A stretch of 64,000 bases of DNA from Bugula neritina (GCA_964035545.1 OZ037765.1:2392501-2456500); one strand, 5' to 3'. Positions 34,801 to 50,084 are shown, counted from the first letter of the stretch. Translations and numbers: made by a program. The notes: a model not told the origin generated them from the letters alone.

Positions 34801-37800
34801 TTAATTTTAGAAGACAAAATACTATTTCATTTATGCATAATGTAAATGACATCAAAAGAGGTTTGCATAATAAAATTATTAGCAAATAGAAATAACAATA
34901 AGGTGGTGATACCTTTCCATGCTGATCAGTTTCTAAAAATCGAATTCCTGTGTTTCTAACAATCCTAGGTATTTGATCATCCAGGAGTTGAATGGTTATT
35001 TCCAGTGTCTAAAAAGTATAGCAATAACTTAAACACAAAGTAGCACAGCTGGTGTTCCAATTGATTGTAGATATATATGGGGTTTCAAAGTTCAAAAGAG
35101 AGGGCAACTCCAGCAAAAACTGAGTATACTATCTTTATTGCTAGCCAAATTTTAGTTTTTCTTGTTTCAGATCAAAATATTTTAAAAGTTGAAAGGAGTG
35201 AATCATTAAGTTTCAGTTTAAATTTGTGACAAGAAACGTACAAAATTTATTGATGGCAATAATTTAAAAAAGTATAGGCTACAACTACAGTCGTAATTTA
35301 AAATACTTCATCTTAATTCCTTTACAAATACAAGAAATAATGCATACCAAAGGAGAAGTGGTCTTGATTAGCTCTCCATCACGCTCAATATAAAACTCCT
35401 TATTTGATTGGTCTGTGACGACAAAGGTAAACCAATCAGAGCTACTCTCAGTGTTGTCATGACGATAGGATACTGCGCCATTGTATATGTCCGCCATTGT
35501 GAATATTGTGCAGGCAGCATCAACTTCCTCTCCATCTCTAGTTAGGATTATGCTACCATGAGTAGGCGGAGCTAACAAGGTTATCAGCAAAGACTCCTCC
35601 TACAAAACATGTCAATCAAAAAATAGGCTTACTCCTACAGAGAACTCCAAAACACAACATGTATCCTTATACAGAAAACACTGTTTTATATAACATGTTT
35701 TAGAAAAATTTAATAATTAGGTAAACAAAAAAGCATTGATCAGTTGCAGTAAATGAAGAATTAGTTATTATTGTAAAGGTCCCTCCTTTGATTTTAGATG
35801 TCAAGGACACTGACTTACAGCTGTGTCGTTGTCTGCAATTTTGATCTCAAACTCGGTGATTTCTTTATCCTGCCCTTCCGCAGCAAAGAGTTTGCCGATA
35901 GTAGCCACAGGAAGTGAGTCATCAACCTGAATAAATCTCACCCGGAACGACTGGGTGACCTAGAAAATATTTCTAGATTTGTCACATTTTCATTGGTTAT
36001 ACAGATATGTCTTAAGCAACAAACTACTTACAAGCACAAAGAGAAAGAGAAGATAACTTACATTATTAAACCCATCGGATGCTGTAAATTTGAAGGAATC
36101 GCCAACAGCCTCTTTTTCAGATTCGTGTACATAAAAGATTCTGTTGGCAACAATATCCGTCATCTTGAAACTTTCTATAGGATACGCTGTCACAAAATAG
36201 ATGAAATTAGTATCAAAATGTAACTCAAACTAAAGCATACGAGTGCTTCTATATATCGAGCTTCAGTTTTGGGCTATACAACATGTAATAAAAACAGTAA
36301 ATAAAGATCCCCAATTTTCAGAGAGGTTTGTATAAATTATAAACCCTCATTATAATAATTACTAAACCATCTTTTGATTACTGCTAGCACAGATGTTAGA
36401 CACTACCTGGTCATCAGGCAACACAGCCAACCACCTCAAACCTCTCTAAAAACCCATAGGTTTAGACGTACTCTACTCTAATACAAAGGCAACAAACCTT
36501 TGGTAAGGTGAAAAGGCTAATCTAACTTTAAACCGAAAAAGTTGAGTAAAGATCAACAAACCTGGACAATGGAATATTATAGAAGCTGACAACACTATTC
36601 CTCACCTTTCATGTGATCATCTTCTAAAACAATGCTACCAAACTCTGGTGAGACATCAATGTAGACAATGAGATCTTCAGCCATAGGTCCTTCGTCAGTT
36701 ATGTATAAGTGAGAGGTGGTGATTGGTGCAAAGCCATCTTCCCGCACGGAGAGAGGAGAGTTTACCCTCACAACTGGCACGGAGTTGTCAGCTAATGGGA
36801 CAATATTACTTCATTATTTTATACACAATATTGAGTATTAGGTAGAAATAATATACCATCACATGGTGACTGAAATATCTCTCTCTTCCTTCCTGCCTCC
36901 CCCTTTCCCTATTAATTTATCTCGTCAATAAACTAACAGCTTACCCATGGCTCAAAGGTCACCTGCTCTTTTAATAACATTAGAAAGCTTGAGCTTTCTT
37001 AAATTCATTTAGCTTGAATACATGTTTGTTATAGAATATATCCCGTGATGTCCCAAGACTGCTTTGTGCAGAGTTTAATGATGTCATAATAACATTTTTG
37101 ACACTTTTTAAAACTTTGCAAAGTATAGAACACAGGCTAAATTCAGCAAGTTTCACATTTTCAAGTAAGTTTATGAAAATACCAGATAGCAGAAAAACTT
37201 AAAATAAAGAAAAATAAATAAATAGTTTGAAGTAGACCACAATGAAACTTGAGCATTTAAACACAAAATATACTTATAGTCTTCAGTTACATTTCACCAA
37301 CCTAGTAGATCAATGTAGAGCACTTGTCCAATCAGACGATTATCATTGAGGTCTACGACATCAAACTTGAAGAAGTCAAAGCCTCCCTCATTGATGTCTT
37401 TTGTGTTTCTATACTTGATGACACCTACAGGACAAATGGTATCATAGTAAGTGTCAACCTCTGATACCTGCTATAGAGAATTGAGCACAAAGGGTACAAT
37501 AATACCTAGTAACCAGCATTAAGTAGGCAGCGCAAATAAATGAAACAAATGCTAAAATGAAAGTTAAAGCTAAAATACAACTGAATGTAAATGCAAAAAA
37601 CAGCACTGTTAAAGGTTTTATGTAGTTCTCTAAGTGAGAGAACCTACCTTCTCTAAGATCTACAGGTGTAAACAGTGAAATATTCTGTTCTGAGCCATTA
37701 TTACTTGAAGGCATGTAGAGAATGCCTCTGTGCACAGGTTGCGTGATGATGAATATCAACATCTCATCATCTGAGTCTATATCGGTAGCATAGAGCACTG

Positions 37801-40800
37801 AACTGTCCAGTACAATCTCTCCTCCAGCCTACAAGAGTCTGTACTATTAGCTTTAAAGCAACCTAGCTTAAAAAAAATTGTGGTTTTATTGTATTTATTA
37901 GCATAAAACTAGTACCTCTGGAAAACAACATTTATGGCTTATTTAAAAATAACTAGATTGTGTTTTAATTTTTCAAAGAACGAAAGTTAATATGAAAAAT
38001 ATCAAAGCACTTTATTTTGCTGCAAAATTAAGCAATTTATATTTGCCTCTTTTAATCAAACTTTGCTATAAAATTTCCTAAAAGACTCCGACACAGTATA
38101 TTTTCTTTACAAGGATGAGATTAGGCAGATAAGTGAACAACTTTGCTTATCTAATGTCAACTTTCCAAGACAAACTATGAGCTGAAACTCAATGCATTAC
38201 TTTGATCCTCAGTCCGTCATTGATTTTGATTCTCGGAGTCTCATCGTCGAGAAGAGCGATGTCTACAGACACACTCTTGATGTCTTCGTGCATTCCGTCA
38301 GACACAACGACGGTGAATGCATCCTGGGATACATCCTCTCTGCCGTGATGTGAGTAGAAAATCTCTCCATCTAGAATGTTCTACAAAACAAAAAGATAAT
38401 CCAGTTTAATGTTTTTATTTAAATATTGAATAAAAATACTACAAATTTTGGGATCATAGTGGGTATTTTGATGAAATTGTAAAATCCATGAGAATCAATT
38501 GTGAAGTTATTATTAGAAAAAGCATTTGTTGTGGCAATTTAGATCATTAAATGGTATGTTTTTTTCATAAAGCATCACAAAAAATATAACTGAAGGCAAA
38601 AGGTGTAATATTATATCATATATGTAAGATGTGTTTTCATTTTATTAAGCATGGCCTTGTGTCAAGTAAACAGAGCTGAAAAAACAATGAAGACGTAAAC
38701 ATAATGTCATCGCGGAATATTTGTTTATTTTTCCCATCATAGATTATGCGAGTAACAGAGTTGAAGTTACAGATTCTTACCTCCATAGTAAAAGAGTCTC
38801 CTGTGCGAATAATCGTTCCATTGTGCGTCTGCAGATTTCCTTCCCTCGGAATTCTGGTGACGGTGAAGACATGCGAGGCAGCGGAACTGGCATCAAACTC
38901 GCTGTCTATGTCGTTGACGTAGAGACTGCTGTTTGTGATAGCTGCAGTTTCACCCTCCTCAATGAACACCGTGCCCGACACTATGACTGGTGGCTCATCA
39001 TTCTCAGGCTAAAATATATGATATAGTAATATATAGCAGAGTAATATAATATATAGTAATATATTAGAGTTAAATATAATATTACATAGTAATATATAAT
39101 AGAGTGAACAAATATATTGCGAATAAAATATTATATAGTTGACTGCAATATAAAATATAATGTAGTATATAATACAATAGAAATAAAGATGAATAATATA
39201 ACAGAATTAACAAAGATATATAAAACAATAATATATACTACAATAGGAGATATATATCATACAGTGATGGTGATGTTAAATCTTTCCACAGGAGAGATAT
39301 TTTCACCGTCACTCATGTGGAACCAGAAGAAGTCACTTCTTGGTTCAGTTCGCTCGTGATCCGTCTGATCGTAGTACACAATTCCCGCATAAAGATCGCT
39401 CAGCAGAAACATGTGAACCTGGCTCTGTCTTATTCCACTCTCTAGTCCGTCTGCGAAGAAATTAGAACTCAAATTTATGAGAATATAATAAAGTTTAATT
39501 AAAACCAAATCAACATAAATTCATCAACAATATTTAAAGCGTACAACAGTTAATCTAGTAGACACGTACCTGAAGTTATGATTTTCAAAGTGCCAAGAGT
39601 GGGGACAGCGTTAACTACAACCATCAAATTAGTGAGTATACTGTCAGGATCTTGGGCTGAGATGTGAGTCTTAGTCAGCTGCTTGCGCCTCCCCTCCTCC
39701 ACCTAAATTCACATGAGTGTGGACATCAGGCTATGTTATTACTCACATGATACTATACCAGTCTTGGAAGAATAACTCCACAAAAATTTATTGAAACAAC
39801 TTCAGTTTACTATTGCAAATATTTTCAGTTTATAAAAATAATATAAAATCTACAGCTTAAATTTATTAAACAATATAATTTAAACTTTAAACCTTACATT
39901 CACACTTAAAACACAAAAAAACTGAATTTGTAAAAATTGAGACTTTATCAGCACATTTGCTTTCAGTAAAGAGTTGACTAGGTATAATAAGTTGCTTAAT
40001 AAACAACTTTATGACAGAACTTTAATGATAAAACGGATAATTAAAATAAAATCAAATAAAATGATTGAGCTTCTGCTATAAAACCGAGATTTTTTTTATT
40101 TTTCATTGTTTTACAAATTGATAATACAATTTCAAAATACAAAGTAAGTATCGTAATTGAAAAGGCATTACTAAAGTCTGTTCAACTCACCACCAGATCA
40201 GATCCTATAGTAACAATTGGAGGATGATTGTCTGTGGCCATAATAGACACTGTGAACGGCTGCATGGCGGCCATATTGCCCAGTGTGTCACTCACATTCA
40301 AGTAGATCGTATCCATGATCTCAATATTCCCAAGTTCATTGAAAGCTTGATAACTGAAAAACAAATAAAACTACCACATTGAAATATCGAACAAAGCTTT
40401 CTAGAAACTTAATTTTTTCTAGAGCATGAAAGCATGAGAAGATTCTAGAACATAGACTATAGGAAATCACCTGATGTATCGGGAGACTAGTGCCGTGTGA
40501 GTAAAGCCGTCTGCTAACTGCATAGCCTGAGACTTGTGATATAGAGTACCAAAGCGAGGCTCATTAGCTATCTGATAGAAGACAAGGCCGTCTGCAGACT
40601 CATCCAGGTATTCTAGCTCACTTAGAGTTATCACTTTCTTCTCTCCTGAATAAGAGACTTATGATTGTTAATGACAAGAAATTTCTACTCCCCTATTGGC
40701 CATTGTTCTAAAATCCAAGAATATTTATATCGCAAGACTACAATGTGTCACATTTTAGCATAATATATTTTTATTATGTAACAGGTTACTCAAACACACA

Positions 40801-43800
40801 TTTGACAACATTGTTTAACCGTGCCATAAATCGTGTTATATTATATCTTTCCATCAAAGCTTTCGTTCTTCTATTGCAATGTAACAAGGCTCACAACTCC
40901 ATGTTGAAAAGAATGCGTAAATTTCAAGCTTTTTTGGTGGCGCAAAAATTTTCATATGAAAACTATCTAAAATAAAATCCTACGTTACTCTGATTTGAGT
41001 AAAATGATGGTTATATAAGAAAACCACAACTTACAGATTATCAATTCAGCAACTGAGTAAGTGTTGGTGAGAAAAAACGATTTACCTTCATTTAGCCTGA
41101 GTTTCATGGTAGCACTAGGACTAAGGGTGGGGCTCTCGGTGTCGCTGTACTGAATTGTCACAGGGATCTCCACTTCAGCAGACTGGATAGAGTCAGAGAG
41201 TTGGATGGTGAAAGAGTCCTCCAGTGGCGCCGAGTTGTCATGAACGTAATAGATGGTGTCGGACAACATCTCAGTGTAGGAGTAAGTAAAACCTGCAGCA
41301 GTTTTAATAAAAATAAAAACTAAATAAACCTTAACAAATAGAATCTGCAGCAATTGTATTCGAACAGATGAGGCACACAGTGATTGAAGGTTTTTGTGAG
41401 GCATAAAGCTTCATTTTCATTCAATAAGTAAAATCATCCACAGATGCAAGAGTAAGTGAAATCTGATGAACGTTTAAACTCAAAAGTAAAAAAGACAACT
41501 TCTAAAATTACCAGCCACAATGTAAAGGTTTAACTTTAACTACCAAACTATGACAAGACTAAATACCTGCTCTAATGACGGCGTGGAACATGTCACTCAT
41601 CTTCACGATGTCTCCGTGCTGAGGCAGAGAGATCAATGTAAACTGCAGATTCTCTTTCGACGTGTCAACATCGACGACTTGAAGCAAATCATCATTAATC
41701 AGAGTTGATCTATCTCGTTCTACGTTCACTCTCACACCCTCCCCAACCGAGGGCGCTTTGTTGTCCACAGGAAGTATCATGATGTTAAACTCTTGGTTTA
41801 GTATAGCCTTGGAATTGTTGTCAGTCACTAGATCAAACACAACACATCAAAATCAGAGAATCGGACTGGCAAGCTAACTTTTTAGTCGCATAAACAGAAT
41901 GTAGAAGAGTGTGTGATAAACAACTGAAATGTTTAAGTTAAAATAGGTGATGGCTACGTCATGCATGCTATGGAGTTAGCAGAAGATTCAGTTTAGTACA
42001 ATATTTGAATAAAGTCAATATAGAAACAAAACAATTTCTTCAGTAAAATTTCAACCGTTAAAGCACCTAGTAAAACTCCTCAATATTAAATAATTTTTCT
42101 CTTTAAGTTATTAGGAAGACTTCAGAAATAAAACAATGAATGAAATGCAACAGGTTTTCAGAAGGTTTAGAAATAAACTATAAACATAATAAAATAAAAT
42201 TATTATACTAAGCACAGAGGTTTGAGGGAGGGTCGTAGCTTCAAAAAGAGTAACATGTAATAGAACAATAATGGGTATAATAACAAAGCCCACCTTCTAC
42301 CATTGGATACACTGAAAAAAACATATACTTCAACATACTCATGTAATAAAACAATAAAGCATAAAATATTTTCTTGGTGATTTATTAAACTATCTGAAAA
42401 AGGTTATTGTATTAAGCTGAAGTATGACACCTGCATGACACCTGTATGACACCTGCACGACACAGGTATTTGTGTAAAATTAATTCGGTTGATTTAAAAC
42501 AACTCAAGGTTGCTTATTCCAATATCAGTTAGTGATTAACAGTTACTTTTAGTGAAGCCTTAGGACTCACCATTAAACTTGAATAAGTATGTGGGCTGAG
42601 TAAGTCCAACCTCTAAATCAGCAGGAGACCTGTAGGCTAATAGACCGTCATTGATGTCTTTCTGAGTGAAGCTGAAATATGAATACACTTCGTTTCATGA
42701 ACAGAATTTAGATTAATGAATAGCTTTTAATTTCTCTACAGCATGAATTACAGGTAGTATTAGATAAAATCTTTTCACAGCCTACCAACACCGTGTAAAT
42801 CTCAAGCCTTCTTGTAATATAAAACAAGCACCAGGTGGGAGGAGACCTTCAAACATATACCCCTACCTGGAAATGGGTACTTTGGGAGCTGAGGCTAGCT
42901 CTATCATCCCTTGATAGTAAGGTAACGGCTGTGTTATTGTAAATAGTATATCCTCAGCAGTACTGTCTTCATCATCAAATAAGAGAGATGAGGAAGTGAT
43001 AGTAACCGTCTCGCCCTCTGAAACCTAAATTTAGGTAAAAATAAGGCTATAAAATCTAATGATGTAGTTCACCAAGATAATGCTAACCTGTACAATATAG
43101 AACAACTGCTTTACTAGAAAAAATTGCTATGATGTAACTATCATATAGATCTAATTACTTTTGAATTTTTTTCTCACTTCAAACTTATAGTTCAATGCAT
43201 TAAGTAAAATGAGAAGTTTTTGTAAAGAAAGTAATAAATAACATTATTATATAATACATGTTATGTTACTAGCTCGTACATGATATAACACTATATTATT
43301 AATACAAGTATAACAGAATATGTTCTATTACTACTGCATATACAATATCACATGCTATATGACTAATGCCCATATATATAACACACTATATATACTTATT
43401 CTGTATATAATATAACATACTTGTAATATAATATAATATAATAAACTATTCATATAAAGAGAAGATAACTTACCACTAAGCTAAGGCTGCTGCCCGCTGC
43501 CACACTGGGAGCATCAAACACTTCTGCTGGTTGGATAGAAATAGCAAACAGCTGATTGGCTAGAACAGACATTGATTCTTCATACTTCACCTGCCGACGA
43601 TAACAGAAGATAACTACTGAGTAGAGAGAAGATAACTACTGAGTATTGAAAAGACAACTACTGAGTAGAGAGAAGATAACTACTGAGTATTGAAAAGACA
43701 ACTACTGAGTAGAGAGAAGATAACTGAGTAGAGGGAAGATAACTATTGAGTTGAGAGAAGATAACTGAGTAGAGAAAAGATAATTACGGAGTAAAGAGAA

Positions 43801-46800
43801 ATACACTTTGAAAAAATCAACTGGACAGACAAAAGATAACAAAGCAAAGAGAGAGCAGATAATAGCAAAATTTAAAGAAGACATCACTCGTATACCTAAG
43901 TGGTGTGTTGAAAATTGTCAATAAAAGAAAATATATGATTGGTCATTCTATTTAAGATATACACAAACATTACTATTTCCCTGCTATTAAATGAAATAAA
44001 ATACTGGATGATATCATACCACCTATTCTCAAATTAAAGCCTCATATTGTGAAGGAGGAATGTAGCACACAATGACTCATTAAACAAATCAATAGACCAT
44101 TGCCAAGTTTGTGTGGAAAGAAAACAATGAAACAAACCTCAAAAATAAAGAAGTCGATGAGATCACCACTACTGCTAGCTTCATGCTGATAGTATATGTA
44201 GCCATCGTTAATATCTGCCTGGCTAAATTCCTCAATCTGCTTAAACATTGTACCATCAGGTAGGGTAGTCCACCCGGCTTGAAGGGATGTACCAGCTGGT
44301 TTTGGGACTATCATAAGAATGGATCCTACAATAAAAACAGTACGCAAAACTAAGTGACTTTTAAAAGTTGAACAATTTTCGTAAAGAAACCTTTTCAACT
44401 TTAACTTTGAATAAAAACAAAAATAAATCAATTTTTTCAAAAGTTTCAAAATAAAAACAAGGGTGAGTCATTAAAATCCTCGTCATGAATTCATTCAATT
44501 CACACAAAATAATGGTTAGAACAATTAAGCCAGGTAAAGGCATGCCTTGGAGCATTTTATTTACATAAATCAGTCATGTCTAACTGTTTCAACTGAGATG
44601 TTGGTGTTGATATCTATTGGTCAAAGTTTATACTTAATACATCACAATCAAAGCTGGGCATACAGTTATTAAAATCAACTATTTCAGTCTGAGAATATGC
44701 AAATACCATTGGATGCACTAAGCTGAGTTTTGAGCATGAAAAACATAGTCTGAGAATATGCCAGTAAAACCTACCTGCATTAGGTTGCTGAGTTACTGTA
44801 TATTTTATTAGATGAGTCTTATTATCTCCCCCTGCCTCGTACAACAAGTTTGTTCTTGTAAACTTAGCTTGTAGTCCAAACGCTACTTCTAGTGTAGCAT
44901 TGTTTACCAACACCAGCTTTGAGCTTGCCTTCAAGATATGAATTGTATATTAAATTATAACTTTAATAAATGAGCATATCTATCATACAAGTTTACATCT
45001 GACAATTCATGTATATTAGATACACTACGAGCAGGTGGTGCCTATAATATATTACACGCCTAAAATAATAACCAACTTCCCATTTACAACCACTAAGTAT
45101 CATGTCACTAACACTTACATAATCCTAATCATGGAATTCCTTTGAAAAGCTCGGTTTCGAATCTGATATTGATATGAAATTATATTTAACTAAGTACTTT
45201 AAATTAATTTGTTAGTAGAGGAATACAATTTGAAAAATAACTTGCAAGCATACACATTACATAATATACATTAGAAAAAAAACATAGTGCGATTATAATT
45301 ATTGCACAGTTATGAATCTAAAGTAGATTGGAGAGTTTGAAAGTTGAATAATGACCATCATTTTTCAACTTTCAAAAAAGTTTTTAAGTCAAATAGTTTC
45401 TAATCAACTGTCGGGTTTACCTCAACGGAAACAGGAAGTAACACGTTCTGCAGACTCTGGGAATCCCCAGCCTGAAGGAGTATAAAGTCATCGGGTTCAC
45501 CGCTGCCGTCATGTTGATACTCGAGTCCGTCCATCAGCTCCTGATAACTGAACTCTTTGTTTCCCTCGTGTAAGACGCCATGTTCTGGCCCTTGAGGAAC
45601 AGGTCAAGTTCTTGAGTATATTGCACAGGCGCTTTTAAGTCACATGATGATGTCACATGACAGAAGTTACAGGACTGGAGTCACATGACAGAAATCATGC
45701 GAAAAAGTCACATGATAGATGTCACATGAGTGGAGTCACATTTCACAACCCAAAAGTAGAGCAAACCACAACCAAGGAAGAAAGTTAACAGTTGATAGCA
45801 TATGTGAGAAACTGTAAGACTACAAGCGTTGGTTACATAAAACTAGTCAATTGACCCATCCCCACATAAAACTAGCTAGCAAACTACTGCTTAATGAAAC
45901 TTCATCTTTAGCTAACTATAAATTACAAAAAGTTCATAGGTTAAATCATGATTTGCAGCCTCTGAAAGCAATCATCACATTGGCCAGATTTAACTTCTAA
46001 GTTTATATTATTAGATATAAAAATGCTGTTACTTGATGAAAAATCTATAGAAGGCATGAGAGTTGAATTGGTATCATGAACAGAGCCTGAGTATGACTGG
46101 TATATTAGTATGACTAATACTATAGTAGAATGCTGCTTGAAGTATCGATGATACGGAAGAAGAGAGATCATGTTTGTGAGCATGCCCAGTCTTGCCTATC
46201 CATACCTTGAATTACCGTTAGTCTGACATCGTCTAGCGATATAGCCTGTATTTCTAAGTTAGCTGCGGAGACAAGAGCGTTCTCCCACCGTGTTACTAAC
46301 ACCGGGGCTATAACCTTAACACTCAGTTGTGAGTTAGAAGAATCTACATTCAAAAGGAATGAGGTGCAAAGTGCATGGATTAACTTCTAAAAATAACATA
46401 TATTGTCACAGACAAACAAGAATAGTCATCACAACACTAGGTGTCACCTCTTTTCGTCAGGTGTCAGCACATTGCAATATGTGTCATAATCTAATTGGTA
46501 GAATCAAGTTGACACCAAACTTGAAATCTATAACTATGCTCATCAAAATTTACATGTTCAATATTTCTCAGCATTGTCTTCACTGGTCAAATAACTAAAA
46601 CTTCACAAACCATTCAATAGAAACAATATTTCTAACTCATTAAAACTTCTTTTCAATTCAAAAATTTTTGTGTTGTGACGACTCCTCTACACAGAAAGTT
46701 AAACACATAAGCAAATCAAATTTGCACAAGGAAAAACTCCAAGTTTAGAATTAATATAATTGATATAAAGCAAGGAAAAGTAAGTAAGCAGGCATAGCTT

Positions 46801-49800
46801 AGAGTGAAAAGATATTAAATGCGCAGGCTTAGATGAAGCAATGTTATTTGCAGCTAAAGTCAGTGACAATACATATTAGTTAGAGCAAAGGCTATTGTAT
46901 GATTTAAAGCAACAATTAAATTTTATCATTTGCTACTTTCAAAAGAGTTTGAAAAAATCAAATGATAAAAATTGGTATTTTTAGCAATAAGATGGTTAAG
47001 AACTTTACTTAGATGTAAAGTAAGCAGAATTGACAAAATGTTAGACGAATAGGTATTATTTTGAACTTGAAGGGATCGCATGCAGACGTATCATCACCCA
47101 GCAGCCTACCAAGCAGCATGCTGACTTAAGGGCTGAGGTTACATCAACTCTAGATTAATACTGAAATATGAACTTTACTACTCTTAGCCTCAGTATCCTT
47201 AATACAAATGATTATCAACTAATACAAGTAAACAATTGTCAATCAATAGGCACAAAGTTTGAGAACTCAAGCTAAGCTCTAGGTGTTCTACCGGAGCAAG
47301 ATAAGGGGTGATGTAACCATTCTATCTGGAAATATTGTGTAACAGGCTACAGTTTGTATTTCAGATAATGCACAGTATGTGGCCTGATATTCTACATCAA
47401 AACTTCAAGAGAACTTAAACTGAAAACAGCTGCTTTATATTAAGTTGATGAAAAAATTGCCTCTAAAAATAATTCAATAGAATTTACTTAAACTTGATGA
47501 AATCATTTCAGTAAGGATTTGATTCAAGGTTTTGTTTTTGTTGGTGACACAAACACATGCCTGGATATTCAAATCAGACAAGGTAAATGTTGTTAAGATA
47601 TATATAATTACAGCTTATAAAATATAGGAATTTTTCTTATTCTCCATAAACTCAAAAGCCAAAGATGACCTTGTATTCACTTCATATACAGAGGCAGCTA
47701 CTAAATGAACAAAGGCAGCCTATAGAGTGCAGCATGAGTCAGTAAGTGCCCTACACAATATTCACTCTCTTGTAAGGAAGCAAAACAAAAGGTCTTTTGA
47801 AATTCAAAGCTGTCTAGTATTGAATATTGCATAACACAGGTGCAGGGATAGGCACTGGACAAAAGGGTGATGTCAAAGTGCAGGTGTTTGCAGGTTGTGC
47901 AGATAAATTATAGGTTTTGTGTGCAGACACTGGAATGCTGAAGTGTGCAGAAATAAAAAGAAGCAAGCTCGGTGAAAACAAGGGAAGGGATAAAAAACAC
48001 AATTGCACAGAAAACTAATAATTTCTATAAACTGACGTCTTATCATGAAAGGTTCAACATTACTTAAATAAGTTCTCACTTTCTTGTAATTTACTGAAAG
48101 ATGTTTCTTGGCTCAAGTTTGTACACTTTAAATAACAATTCTATTTAGTTCAAACATTTTCCTTATACAAAGTTTATCAAAGAGTAAAATGAAATCAAAG
48201 ATTACGTATAAAAAGAGTGCAATACAAATGTAAGAACCAATAGTTTGCAATTGAAACGTGGTAAGCATTTTCATGGTAACTTCTTCAAATATAAACAAAA
48301 ATGAGTAAAACTAGTGAAAAAAATTTAAGAAAACTTTTACTGCATGATTGTTTAATAATTTTGTTGCATAAAATCACATACGAGCTACTCAAGAAAATGG
48401 TTAGCACTTGAGTTGGAGAGGTTCTACAGTTGCTAGAATATTAGTAGGGGGCGGTCACTCTATTAGTAGGGGGCGGTCACTCTAAACTTACTATTGTTGA
48501 AACAAGAGTTTTCATAGCACTGAGGCTGTCCCTGGACACATGTGCATCTCTTACAATCATCCACTTTCCAAGACGTCAACTCCTGTACAAAGTATACAAT
48601 ACAGACCTTCTAAATATGATGTGTAGTACATAACTAGCGTATAATGTATAGAAAAGATGCCAGTTTGTAAGACCATCTATATTCTTGATTAAGAAACTTT
48701 AGATATTGACAGTACAACCCACTATAATAAACCTACAAAAATTATAAGCATCAACATTTACAACAACATGGAAAATATAGGCATTTTTTAGAAAAACTGT
48801 TTTTTTAAGAGTTACTTTTTAAATATTTTAAAATGTTGTGCATATATATTTTTATGAATATTTCATTAATAAATACGTTCACTAATATTTTACCAAAAAC
48901 CTTAAATAACACCTTTTCTACAAAGAGATGACTTGCTACTGGAGGAGGAAGAAGGGGGAGACTAACCTGGGTGGAGCGTAGGAAACCTTCGTACATACAG
49001 TAATCCTTAGCCCTGCATACAGGACAGCAGGCCCCTTCTTCTTGATACAGGTACTCAGTCTATCAACAGGAATTAGTGATGAAACACAGTGAAGACATCT
49101 ACTATACTCAGTATTTCTTGAAATCAACATGTTAATGCTTTTAGTAGCTTCATTTGCAGTAAAAAATCAGTCAAAGGGGTATTTTCAAACTTTTACATAT
49201 TTTATATTATTGTTTATATTTAATTTATTTCCAAGATCTTTGTATGGAAGAGATTACTGATGGCAGGTGTTTGTGTCTCATGATACTAAGCTGTCACTTG
49301 TACCTGTATTTATACATCTATAAATCTTCACTCTGTACACACAGATAGATATAATTATTTATTTTAAGTTGTATCAAGATATAAGAAAGACAATGGAATT
49401 ATCTACATCCAGTGCATGTTAATACACACTTACTCAGTGTTTTGTATTTACACACGACTATCAAGCTATCATTGGAGGCAAGTTCGAGTGACCACAATGT
49501 TTGTTCGTGTTGCAAACATTGTTACAAACTTGGCTTTCTTAGATATCAAAGTAAGCAACAGACCAGTGGCTTAAAAGTCTTCTTACAGCTCAATGTTGTA
49601 TTAAGTAAATATATAACTTTATATAAAATACCAAAAATAAAGAAAACTGACATTAAACCAAATTTTAAACGGATTTAACTAAAAGTTGAATCTGATTGGC
49701 TAAGAGCACTTACGGGACTGCATTCTGATTGGCTACACTGTATTGTGTCACATGACTCTTTGCCATTGAAGCACGTACAGAGCTGACAAATATCTTTCTG

Positions 49801-50021
49801 CCACACCTGACCATTATAATGAGTGACACCGTTGCTGTCGTTACACACCCCGGCAGCGGGAAAACACTCAGAGCAGCAATCTTCTTCCCTTTTTACCAGT
49901 ACTGTGTTCTGCAATCATTATGACTCGGACAAATTAATTGAAATTGAAAACAGCTTTATTGAGCTGAATCGAATGACTGAGTTAGCATGAGTTATAATGC
50001 AAATAATTATGTTCCAGCCAT

Positions 50022-50084
<63 letters not shown>

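Larger units (their letters stand above)
34518..46343 (-). other. FRAS1: FRAS1-like block B: CSPG repeats, exons 12-34 (the last repeat ends in exon 35)
   Basis: Exons: 46206-46343, 45421-45590, 44775-44928, 44138-44325, 43474-43590, 42867-43024, 42571-42671, 41567-41827, 41086-41292, 40471-40645, 40191-40353, 39570-39702, 39263-39450, 38781-39008, 38201-38380, 37648-37828, 37302-37424, 36606-36791, 36062-36186, 35819-35959, 35348-35599, 34913-35008 and 34518-34665. Each repeat of about 110 residues shows a P-x-V start, an LFITQPxxG-type strand and a Y..HD......D.F.F..SD end, for example YYQHEASSSGDLIDFF, VYYDQTDHERTEPRSDFFW and VSYRHDNTESSSDWF. I count about 11 repeats; vertebrate FRAS1 has 12. 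CSPG repeats are cadherin-like folds found in NG2 and the FRAS/FREM proteins. Confidence 0.88.

Noticed and set aside
47814-48079. Minus-strand open frames as candidate furin-like repeats
   Set aside because: They contain few cysteines, lack the C..C...G spacing and have no flanking splice sites in phase.
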